A stretch of 64,000 nucleotides of DNA, taken from positions 4,815,001 to 4,879,000 of the forward strand of contig NZ_CP100470.1 of the NCBI RefSeq assembly GCF_030323145.1, in the 5' to 3' direction. Origin of the DNA: Mesorhizobium sp. C432A (GTDB taxonomy: Bacteria > Pseudomonadota > Alphaproteobacteria > Rhizobiales > Rhizobiaceae). A program made the translations under genes and the position numbers. Every line of letters begins with the position of its first letter. Position 1 is the first letter of the stretch. Below, one piece after another: positions 28,309 through 35,668 of the stretch. The notes beneath the pieces were generated by a model. It did no database searches, was not told the origin of the DNA, and worked only from the letters and a program-made list of their open reading frames with translations.

Positions 28309-29367
28309 ATGCAAGGCATAGACGACCTCGACACGCCGGCGATCCTCATCGACGCAGCCCGCGCCGAAGCCAACATCACACGAGCGCAGGCGCATGCCGA
28401 CCGCCACGGGCTGAAACTCAGGCCGCACATCAAGACGCACAAGCTGCCTTATTGGGCGAAGAAGCAGGTGGCGGCAGGTGCGGTCGGCATCACCTGCCAG
28501 AAGATCGGCGAAGCCGAGGTGATGGCCGATGCCGGGCTGACCGATATTTTTCTGCCCTACAACATCCTTGGCCGCGCCAAGCTGGAGCGCCTCAAGGCGC
28601 TGCATGGCCGTGTGACACTGTCAGTGACGGCCGACAGCCGCGAAACGCTGGAAGGGCTCGCCGCCACCTTCACCGATGCAGAGCACCCCCTGCCCGTCCT
28701 GGTCGAATGCGACACCGGCATGGGCCGTTGTGGTGTGCAAAGCGCCGCCGAGGCGCTGGCACTGGCGAAGTTGATCGACCAAGCCAAGGGGCTCACCTTC
28801 GGCGGGCTGATGACCTACCCCGCGGCCGGCCGCGCCGCCGAGGCTGAATCCTGGCTGGCCGGCGCCAAACAAACGCTCGCGGCCTCGGGTCTCGCCTGTG
28901 ACCGCATCTCCAGCGGCGGCACGCCTGACATGTGGCGCTCGGGCGAGGACAGCGCGGTGACCGAATACCGCCCCGGCACCTACATCTACCTCGACCGTTA
29001 CCAGGTCGCCAAAGGCGTCGGCACGCTCGACGATTGTGCGCTGACGGTGCTCGCCACCGTGGTCAGCCATCCGACGCCGGCCCGCGCCATCCTCGACAGC
29101 GGCAGCAAGGCGCTGTCCAGCGACACGCTGGGGCTCCCCGATTTTGGCGAGCTGCTCGGCATGCCCGGCGCCCGCGTCACCAGCTTGAGCGAGGAACATG
29201 GCACGGTCACGCTTGGAAATGGTGCGAAGCTTCGCATTGGCGAGCGCGTGCGCGTGGTGCCTGATCATTGCTGCGTCGTGACCAACCTGTTCGACCAGGT
29301 GCATCTGATCGACGGTGACAAGGTGCTGGAAACGCTGAAGGTGGAAGCGCGTGGGCGGATGGAGTGA
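28309..29367 (+). CDS. DSD1/D-threonine-aldolase family PLP enzyme (alanine-racemase fold type III)
   Basis: This 352-residue enzyme binds PLP through the lysine in RPHIKTHKLP at the N-terminal TIM barrel and a divalent metal through PDHCCVVTN near residue 323. The His-x-Cys form of that metal site is closer to eukaryotic-type D-serine dehydratase (DSD1), whereas D-threonine aldolases, as I recall, have His-x-Asp. GGTPDMWRSGE and TEYRPGTYIYLDR are family hallmarks. Activity on a D-hydroxy amino acid is likely; the exact substrate is open. Confidence 0.83.
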   Translation: MQGIDDLDTPAILIDAARAEANITRAQAHADRHGLKLRPHIKTHKLPYWAKKQVAAGAVGITCQKIGEAEVMADAGLTDIFLPYNILGRAKLERLKALHGRVTLSVTADSRETLEGLAATFTDAEHPLPVLVECDTGMGRCGVQSAAEALALAKLIDQAKGLTFGGLMTYPAAGRAAEAESWLAGAKQTLAASGLACDRISSGGTPDMWRSGEDSAVTEYRPGTYIYLDRYQVAKGVGTLDDCALTVLATVVSHPTPARAILDSGSKALSSDTLGLPDFGELLGMPGARVTSLSEEHGTVTLGNGAKLRIGERVRVVPDHCCVVTNLFDQVHLIDGDKVLETLKVEARGRME

Positions 29368-29402
29368 GGCTTTTCGTTTTGGAGGCTCGCCCTATTTCGA
29401 CA

Positions 29403-29431
29403 TTGACGAATTGTAATTTATAACTTACTAG
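29403..29431 (+). promoter_or_regulatory. Candidate promoter of the toxin-antitoxin pair
   Basis: TTGACG (29403-29408) and TACTAG (29426-29431) are separated by 17 bases in an AT-rich island just before the toxin ATG at 29437. A start point there would leave almost no leader. The match to sigma-70 boxes is good at -35 and weak at -10. Confidence 0.35.
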
Positions 29432-29436
29432 CCACC

Positions 29437-29741
29437 ATGGCAATCCTGAAGCAGACAGCCACCTTTCGGAGGTGGCACCAAAAGCTGAAAGACGGAAGAG
29501 CCAAGGCGGCAATTGCCGTTCGGCTGCAATGTTTGATTGTAGGAAATCCCGGCGACGTGGCCCCAGTGGGTGAAGGCATCAGTGAATTGCGCATTCACTA
29601 TGGGCCCGGCTATCGCGTTTATTTCATAAGCGCGGTGAAACGGTCATCCTGCTCCTGTGCGGCGGGGATAAAAGTTCACAAGAAACCGACATACGGACAG
29701 CAAAGCGCCTGGCCGTAGAATGGAGTGACGACAATGGTTGA
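29437..29741 (+). pseudogene. RelE/HigB-like toxin with C-terminal frameshift
   Basis: The first 64 residues (MAILKQTATFRRWHQKLKD ... ISELRIHYGPGYRVYFI) are a typical RelE/ParE-superfamily addiction toxin of the Gp49/HigB-like group. At about 29628-29631 the frame breaks. Adding one A to ATAAGCGCGG would give IKRGETVILLLCGGDKSS ... RLAVEWSDDNG and a stop at 29739-29741 overlapping the antitoxin start, exactly as in intact members (about 101 residues). As written the protein is 93 residues with an unrelated tail ending at 29718. It lacks the C-terminal strand and helix needed for activity, so the toxin is probably dead unless this is a sequence error. Confidence 0.72.
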
Positions 29742-30030
29742 AAAAATCTATGATTTCGATCCCGCCGAAATGCTCGATTCCGATACGGCAATCGAGGCGT
29801 TTCTGGCAGAGGCAATGGAAACCGGAGACGCCAAATTCGTCGCGTCCGCCCTCGGTGTCGTTGCCCGCGCCAAGGGGATGAGCAACATTGCCAGAAAGAC
29901 CGGCTTGGCTCGCGAGCATCTTTATACCTCGCTCAGCGAAAACGGTAATCCTACGCTGGAAACCACACTGGCGGTCATGAAAGCATTCGGCTTTCATTTG
30001 GCCCCAAAGCACGATGCAACTCAGGTCTAA
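29734..30030 (+). CDS. HigA-like antitoxin (addiction-module antidote protein)
   Basis: This 98-residue protein has an N-terminal dimerisation part (FDPAEMLDSDTAIEAFLAEA) and an XRE-type helix-turn-helix (MSNIARKTGLAREHLYTSLS and TLETTLAVMKAFGF). It is the standard partner of the preceding RelE-type toxin and would both neutralise it and repress the promoter. ATG 29734 is preferred for GGAG nine bases upstream; GTG 29725 is a weaker alternative. Confidence 0.85.
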   Translation: MVEKIYDFDPAEMLDSDTAIEAFLAEAMETGDAKFVASALGVVARAKGMSNIARKTGLAREHLYTSLSENGNPTLETTLAVMKAFGFHLAPKHDATQV

Positions 30031-30077
30031 TCTACGCCAGCGCGCGTCGAGCGCGAGGTTGTTCGGGCCAACTGAAA

Positions 30078-31709
30078 TCAGGACGGATAAACCGGACCCA
30101 GCGCCGCCTTCAGCGGATCCAGCGCGTCGCCATACAGCTTCCAGCGCTCGACCGAGGATGAATAGATCGGCTGGCGCACCTGCCAGCGGCTCGGCGTCCG
30201 CACGGTGCGCTCGGTCTCGTTGAAACGCAGGCAGGCATCGTCCCACTCGATGCCGAGGAATCCGATCAATCCACGGGCGCGATTTTCGAAATCGGCGACC
30301 GTTTCTTCGTAGGGCATGTCGTGGATATTCAGCGGGATGACCTTGGTCCAATGGCGCATCAGGCGGTCATACTGCCGGTAATACTGCCCAAGCTTGGTAA
30401 GATCGGCATTATAGCCGTGCGCCTCGGAAAAATTATGCATGAAACAGGACGCGCAATTGTCCATCGGGTCACGCCGGCAATGGATGATGCGGGCGTTCGG
30501 CAAGATCAGGCTGATGAAGGCCAGCAGCTCGAAATTATGCGGCATCTTGTCGACGACAAGCCGCGCCTTGCTGTTGCGTCTGCTGAGATCGTCGAGATAC
30601 TTCGATCCAAGCTCCTTGGCCTTGGCCGCAGTGAGCGCCGCCATGCCCTTGGTGAAAATGGCTGGGTCGAGCTTGTCGAACCCAAGTTCGCCGGCAAGTG
30701 AACGAATGGTCGACAACTCGCCGGCGCCATAGATATCGCGATGGCTGGCGCATATCTGCTCGGTCAGCGTCGTTCCCGACCGGGGCATGCCGACGATGAA
30801 GACCGGGCGCCTGGATGGATTTCCCAAACTGGCTCGCGTCTTGAAGAAGCCAGCGTCGAAAGTGTCGATGAAGCTGTCGTAAAGCTGGGTGTGCCGGTCG
30901 ATGTCGAAATCATTGCCGGAAATCGCCTTGGCCCTCGCGAAATGGCGGATGGCCGGGCCATACTCGCGCTGATCGTTGAGCATCTTGCCGGCGGCGTGGT
31001 GCAGCACTACCCGCTCGCGATCGGTGGTTGTCGGCAATTCCAGGCGTTTCAGCACCAAAGGCAACGTCGGATCGTCCTTGACCGCCCGGCGCGCAAGCGC
31101 CATTCCAGCCAGCGCCTCGACATGGCCCGGGTCGATGGCAAGGGCCTTGCTGAAGCATTCGACCGCCTCGGCCGGCCGGCCAATGTCGGTGAGCAAATCG
31201 CCCATACCGGCAAGTGCCATCACCGACTGGCCGTCGATAGCCAGCGCCTGGCGATAGAACCCTTCGGCAATGTCGCCCTCGAGCTGGCTACGATAGGAGC
31301 GGCCGAGATTGCACAGCGCTTCGATGAGCCCTCCGTCGAGCTCGATCGCCTTTCTCAGATGTCTGCGCGCCTTGTCGACGTTGCCGGTGACATTGTAGGC
31401 ATTGCCGAGATTGTTGCGGAAGATGGCGTTGTCCGGTTCGAGCTTGACCGCCCTTTCCATATAGGCAATGGCGGCGTCATGATGCTCGGCCTCGATGGCG
31501 AGCGTGCCCATCAGGTTCAGCGCCATGGCATTTTTGGGCTGCGTGCGAAGCACCGTCTGGTAGCAGAACTCGGCCTCGCGAAAACGCTTGCGCCGTTGCA
31601 GGTCGATGCCGCGCTGCAATGTCTTTTCCGCCGGCTCACCGGCGGTCGGCAGCGAGGCTGAGATCATTGCCGGCAGACCCAGGGGTTGCCGGCGTGGCAA
31701 GAGCGGCAT
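30078..31709 (-). CDS. TPR-containing sulfotransferase
   Basis: This 543-residue protein has an N-terminal half (about 25-250) of tandem TPR repeats, each with the pattern A..L.G.LA...G....A...Y..A..L.P. The C-terminal sulfotransferase_3-like domain has the 5'-phosphosulfate loop GMPRSGTTLTEQI near residue 305 and the 3'-phosphate site RRDPMDNCASCF near 420. It would use PAPS to sulfate a protein, glycan or small molecule; the acceptor is unknown. The start is uncertain between ATG 31709 and ATG 31667. It is convergent with the antitoxin gene. Confidence 0.85.
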   Translation of the reverse strand: MPLLPRRQPLGLPAMISASLPTAGEPAEKTLQRGIDLQRRKRFREAEFCYQTVLRTQPKNAMALNLMGTLAIEAEHHDAAIAYMERAVKLEPDNAIFRNNLGNAYNVTGNVDKARRHLRKAIELDGGLIEALCNLGRSYRSQLEGDIAEGFYRQALAIDGQSVMALAGMGDLLTDIGRPAEAVECFSKALAIDPGHVEALAGMALARRAVKDDPTLPLVLKRLELPTTTDRERVVLHHAAGKMLNDQREYGPAIRHFARAKAISGNDFDIDRHTQLYDSFIDTFDAGFFKTRASLGNPSRRPVFIVGMPRSGTTLTEQICASHRDIYGAGELSTIRSLAGELGFDKLDPAIFTKGMAALTAAKAKELGSKYLDDLSRRNSKARLVVDKMPHNFELLAFISLILPNARIIHCRRDPMDNCASCFMHNFSEAHGYNADLTKLGQYYRQYDRLMRHWTKVIPLNIHDMPYEETVADFENRARGLIGFLGIEWDDACLRFNETERTVRTPSRWQVRQPIYSSSVERWKLYGDALDPLKAALGPVYPS

Positions 31710-31744
31710 CCGTCAGATCCCGGTCGCGACCTGCGACGAACCAA

Positions 31745-32428
31745 TCAGAACTTCAGGGTAACGCCAAGCTGGAGATTGTGGGAGTACAATTTGGCGTTCT
31801 CGTATGTGCCGCCGCCATCATTGTCGTCTAGATCCACGCTTGTCACGGCCTTGAAGCGGTAACCGAAATCGAGGTCGACATTCTGCGTTACCGCGTAGGT
31901 AACACCGGCGCCCACCTGGCCGGCGAAACCCCAGCCGCCAGGCCCGTATCCATAGGCGTGGCCATCAAAATGAGTATCGGCGGTAACATAGGCCGCGCCG
32001 AGACCGCCGCCGACATAGAGTTTGGCATCACCAAAATGCGCAACATCGGCCCAGACGTTGGCGAGAAGATAGGTGGCCGACAGATTGCCGGAAGCTGGGC
32101 CGGAACCTTGGTCGGCAGGAGGGAAGCTGAAGCTGTACTCGCTTGCCTTGTAGCGCGCGTAGGACAGTTCGCCTTCCACGCGGAACGTGTCGTTGATCCG
32201 CCGACCGACAGCGCCGCCGATCACGAACCCACTGTCAAGATCCACGGAATACCGACCACTATCGTAGTCCGTCTTCACATTGTTGGCAAAGCTGGCGCCG
32301 CCGAAGAGCGTGACGTACCAGAGATCCTCCGCCCTCGGCACGTCGACAAGCGCGTCTGCGGCGTAGGCCGAACTCCAGCCAAGCGCCAATGCAAATGTCG
32401 AAACGCCAGCCAGCAGGCACAGTTTCAT
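31745..32428 (-). CDS. Outer-membrane beta-barrel protein (Omp25/RopB-like)
   Basis: This 227-residue protein has a Sec signal (MKLCLLAGVSTFALALGWSSAYA, split near residue 23). Alternating aromatic strands end in the C-terminal phenylalanine of LQLGVTLKF. Strand motifs YVTLFGGASFAN, RVEGELSYARYKA, KLYVGGGLGAAYV and VDLDFGYRFKA fit the eight-stranded OMP_b-brl family common in Rhizobiales. ATG 32428 is chosen because GAGGGGA precedes it; the longer frame adds a non-signal-like MLRGDST. No export partner is nearby. Confidence 0.85.
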   Translation of the reverse strand: MKLCLLAGVSTFALALGWSSAYAADALVDVPRAEDLWYVTLFGGASFANNVKTDYDSGRYSVDLDSGFVIGGAVGRRINDTFRVEGELSYARYKASEYSFSFPPADQGSGPASGNLSATYLLANVWADVAHFGDAKLYVGGGLGAAYVTADTHFDGHAYGYGPGGWGFAGQVGAGVTYAVTQNVDLDFGYRFKAVTSVDLDDNDGGGTYENAKLYSHNLQLGVTLKF

Positions 32429-32629
32429 CGTCGAATCCCCTCGCAACAACTAGTGACTAATATCACTCTTGCTTGGCGGCCGAGCTGTCAAGAACGCAAA
32501 CGAGATCAAGGAGCAAAGCGAGGTCGGGAACGATCTTTTGAGAATTCTTGTTGCCGCACCGCAACATAGCAGCACATGCTAATGTTTCTGGCGGCAGGCG
32601 CATGGCTGTCCCTTCCGTTTGAAATCGCG

Positions 32630-33382
32630 CTAGTCGGCCTGCCTTGCCGCCACCCTGCGCATGGAGATCACCCGCCGGCGGCGGATCTCGGTGCGCATCA
32701 CCGTCAGGTGCAGCGCGAAGAACAGCACGGTGAAGCCGAGCGCCATCACCAGCAGCGGCCATAGCAGGCTGGGATCGATCGTCGGTCCGCCGAGCCGGAA
32801 CACCGAGGCCGGCTGGTGCAGCGTGTTCCACCAGTCGACCGAGAATTTGATGATCGGGATGTTGATGAAGCCGACCAGCGTGATGATGGCGGCGGCCCAG
32901 GCGGCACGGCTGGCGTCATCCAGCGCGCGCGTCAGCGCGATGATGCCGAGATACATCAGGAAGAGGATGAAGACTGAGGTCAGGCGGGCATCCCACACCC
33001 ACCAGGTGCCCCACATCGGCTTGCCCCAGATGGAGCCGGTGACCAGCGCAAGCGCGGTGAAGGTGGCGCCGATCGGGGCTGCAGATTTCAGCGCGACGTC
33101 GGCCAGCGGATGGCGCCAGACCAGCGTACCGAGCGCGGCGACCGCCATCACCGTGTAGCACATCATGGCGAGCCAGGCGAAAGGCACGTGGATGTACATG
33201 ATGCGCACCGTGATGCCCTGCTGGAAATCCTCAGGCGCGGCAAAGCTCATATAGAGACCGATGGCTAGCAGGATCGCGGCGATCGACGCCAGCCACGGCA
33301 CCAGCCTGTCGGCCAGCCCGACAAAGCGCGTCGGGTTGGCGAGGTCGGTCCAGCCGGCGAGGCGTGAGGAGGTGTCGCTCAT
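32630..33382 (-). CDS. ccmC: Cytochrome c biogenesis heme exporter CcmC
   Basis: This 250-residue inner-membrane protein has six transmembrane helices and the tryptophan-rich WWD heme-handling motif in KPMWGTWWVWDARLTS. Flanking histidines are in YIHVPFAW and NTLHQPAS. In cytochrome c maturation system I, CcmC loads heme onto CcmE. ATG 33382 is taken as start; the upstream frame runs into repeat DNA. Neither ccmA/ccmB nor ccmD/ccmG is adjacent, so this copy is separated from the usual ccm operon. The 200 bases between it and the outer-membrane protein gene hold nothing recognised. Confidence 0.92.
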   Translation of the reverse strand: MSDTSSRLAGWTDLANPTRFVGLADRLVPWLASIAAILLAIGLYMSFAAPEDFQQGITVRIMYIHVPFAWLAMMCYTVMAVAALGTLVWRHPLADVALKSAAPIGATFTALALVTGSIWGKPMWGTWWVWDARLTSVFILFLMYLGIIALTRALDDASRAAWAAAIITLVGFINIPIIKFSVDWWNTLHQPASVFRLGGPTIDPSLLWPLLVMALGFTVLFFALHLTVMRTEIRRRRVISMRRVAARQAD

Positions 33383-33437
33383 AAGGTCTAGATAGACCGG
33401 CGGCGCGTTCGGGGCAATCGAGCGGTTGTCGCAGTGC

Positions 33438-33546
33438 TTACCCTCTCCCTTGTGGGGAGGTCGCTGCAAAGCAGCGGGGTGGGGGTGGTGGGGCACTACC
33501 TCCACCCGGACCCTACGGGTCCGACCTCCCCACATGGGGGAGGTAA
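33438..33546. repeat. Palindromic repeat, family C, copy 1
   Basis: The element runs from TTACC to GGTAA. It contains CTCCCTTGTGGGGAGG, GCTGCAAAGCAGC and GGACCCTACGGGTCC stems and ends in CCTCCCCACATGGGGGAGG. Related copies lie at 52616-52720 and 62145-62297. It sits six bases after the ndvA stop and may act as a transcript end. Confidence 0.8.
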
Positions 33547-33552
33547 AAAAGC

Positions 33553-35325
33553 CTACGCCGCTTCGATATTCACCGTGCGGCTGAGACGGCGGACTTCCTC
33601 GTCGTTGAGCAGGCCGCCGGCGCGCAACAGGCTGGCGAAACGGCCATTGCGCAGCGACAGTTCGGCGAAGCCGCCCATCTCGACCACCTTGCCCTTGTCC
33701 ATGAACACGACCAGGTCGGCGTCGCGAACGGTGGTCAGGCGGTGGGCGATGATGAAGGTGGTGCGGTTGCGCCTCAGTTCGTCGATGGCTTCCTTGACGC
33801 GGTCCTCGGTCTCGACGTCGAGCGCGCTCGTCGCCTCGTCGAGCACCAGGATCGGTGCGTCCTTGAGCACGGCGCGGGCAATGGCGATGCGCTGACGCTC
33901 GCCGCCCGAAAGCTGGCCGCCGCGCTCGCCAACGACGGTGTCGTAACCGGCGCTCTTGGCAAGGATGAAATCCTGCGCGGCAGCCGCGTTGGCGGCGGCG
34001 TGAACCTCGTCATAAGTCGCCTCGGCACGACCGACGCGGATGTTGTCCTCGATCGAGCGGTTGAGCAGGCCGGCATCCTGGAAGACGGTGGCGATCGAAT
34101 GACGCAGCGACTTGCGGGTCACCGTGCGGGTGTCGATGCCGTCGATCAGGATACGGCCATGAGACGGCGAGAAGACGCGCTGCAAGAGGTTGATCAGCGT
34201 CGTCTTGCCGGCGCCGGTCGGGCCGACGATGGCAACCGTCTGCCCGGCCTGGACCTCGAAGGAGACGTCGTCGACGCCCTGCCGCGAATTGGCAAACTCG
34301 AAGCCGACATTCTCGAAGCGGACATGGCCGGTGACGTTGGTGAGGTCGCGCAAGCCGTCCGGCTCGGCGGAGTCGGCGGCCGAATCCTCGAGGTGATAGA
34401 AGTCCTCGAGCTTGGCGCGGGCTTCGGAAATCTGGTTGGCGAAAGCCGACATCTGGTCGAGGCGGGCAATCAGCAGCGTGGCAAAGCCGGTGAAGGCGAT
34501 GACGTCGCCGATCTTGAGCTGGCCATGGGTGACCAGATAGGCGCCGATCAAAAGCACAACCATCATCGAAATGGTCGACGACAGGCGGTGCAGCGCATTG
34601 GCCATCGCCCACCAGTCGAGCACCGGGTTCTGCGCGTCGAGCAGGTTCTTGACATAGCGGCGCAGCGTATCGGCCTCGTGGCCGAGACGGTTGTAGCTCT
34701 GCAGCACGGCGACATTGCTGACCGAGTCGGTCACATGCGCGAACACCTGATGGTAGTGGCGCTCGACCGCGGCCTGGCCCGCCTTGGTGCGCTTCATCAC
34801 AAGCCGGCCGATGCCGACATAGAGAACGCCCAGCGCCATCAGCACCAGCGACATGCGAAGATCCATGCTTATAGCGGTCGGAATCAGCAGAGCCAGCGCA
34901 ACCGCCGTCGACAGATGCTGGCGCATGAATTCAAGCCACAGGCTGAACAGCGTCTCGACGGCGCGCAGCAGCGTGTGCAGCGCGTTGGAGGTGCCGCGCT
35001 GGTGGTGCCAGGCGAGCGGCATGGTGATCACGCGCTCGAACGACTGGCACAGCACCTCGCTGCGACGCTTGTGGGCAAAACGGTCGGCGCCGCGCGCCAC
35101 CAGCACGAAGGCGACGATGTTAAAGGCGCCGAGACCGGCCCACAGCGCGAGCGTCGAAAACACCGAACCCTTATCGGAGATGGCGTCGATCACCCGGCCG
35201 AACATGATCGGCTCGAGGATGGCGATAATGGCGAGCGCGACATTCGCACCGCAGATAAACGCAACGCGCTTCCTGTCGGCTGCGAGATAACCCAGCGCTC
35301 TCCAGTAGATTTGCAGAAGTGACAC
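33553..35325 (-). CDS. ndvA: Cyclic beta-1,2-glucan exporter NdvA/ChvA (ABC permease-ATPase)
   Basis: This 590-residue half-transporter should move cyclic beta-1,2-glucan across the inner membrane. The membrane domain (about residues 15-310) contains MPLAWHHQRGTSNALHTLLR and LWLEFMRQHLSTAVALALL, highly typical of NdvA. The ATPase has Walker A GPTGAGKTT, signature LSGGERQRIAIARA and Walker B ILVLDEATSALD. GTG 35325 (giving MSLLQIYWRAL) is the start, with GGAG eight bases upstream. It lies downstream of ndvB on the same strand, past a terminator and 340 bases, so it probably has its own promoter. Cyclic glucan supports hypo-osmotic growth, motility and nodulation in relatives. Confidence 0.95.
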   Translation of the reverse strand: MSLLQIYWRALGYLAADRKRVAFICGANVALAIIAILEPIMFGRVIDAISDKGSVFSTLALWAGLGAFNIVAFVLVARGADRFAHKRRSEVLCQSFERVITMPLAWHHQRGTSNALHTLLRAVETLFSLWLEFMRQHLSTAVALALLIPTAISMDLRMSLVLMALGVLYVGIGRLVMKRTKAGQAAVERHYHQVFAHVTDSVSNVAVLQSYNRLGHEADTLRRYVKNLLDAQNPVLDWWAMANALHRLSSTISMMVVLLIGAYLVTHGQLKIGDVIAFTGFATLLIARLDQMSAFANQISEARAKLEDFYHLEDSAADSAEPDGLRDLTNVTGHVRFENVGFEFANSRQGVDDVSFEVQAGQTVAIVGPTGAGKTTLINLLQRVFSPSHGRILIDGIDTRTVTRKSLRHSIATVFQDAGLLNRSIEDNIRVGRAEATYDEVHAAANAAAAQDFILAKSAGYDTVVGERGGQLSGGERQRIAIARAVLKDAPILVLDEATSALDVETEDRVKEAIDELRRNRTTFIIAHRLTTVRDADLVVFMDKGKVVEMGGFAELSLRNGRFASLLRAGGLLNDEEVRRLSRTVNIEAA

Positions 35326-35615
35326 TTCAGCTACTCCGCCCAAAACATTATTGTGCACCGCACCATTTCTTGACACGTACCGGTTAACGGGTCGCAAAAC
35401 AATGCCCGTCTACCTCTTCCGTTCCCATTCTGCGAACAAAAGATGACGACGTTGCGAAATCTGCCGTGATCACCTAACGGTTTGAGATAAAAGGTGAAAT
35501 GTCAGTCTTGCGGCAAAATCATGGCAGCAGCTGGCGCTGCCACATTTTTAGTCACTGCACGCTTGGACCGCCGTTATCGGGAAGGCACGCCGTTCTGCGC
35601 CAGGAGCATGCCGAA

Positions 35616-35646
35616 GTAGAAAACGCGCGCCTCGAAAGGCGCGCGT
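35616..35646 (-). terminator. Rho-independent terminator of ndvB
   Basis: ACGCGCGCCT (35623-35632) and AGGCGCGCGT (35637-35646) form a perfect ten-base-pair stem with the loop CGAA. Read on the minus strand, TTTTCTAC follows. It lies 23 bases past the ndvB stop. The rest of the 340-base gap up to ndvA (35326-35615) shows no gene and must contain the ndvA promoter. Confidence 0.85.
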
Positions 35647-35668
35647 CAATAACCTGAAGCCTTTGATT

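Noticed and set aside
28309..29367. Calling the PLP enzyme a D-threonine aldolase outright
   Set aside because: The metal motif is His-x-Cys, closer to DSD1-type D-serine dehydratases; only the family call is safe.
29437..29718. Accepting the 93-residue toxin as intact
   Set aside because: The C-terminal third is unrelated to the RelE/HigB family, whereas a one-base change restores the family ending and the overlap with the antitoxin gene.
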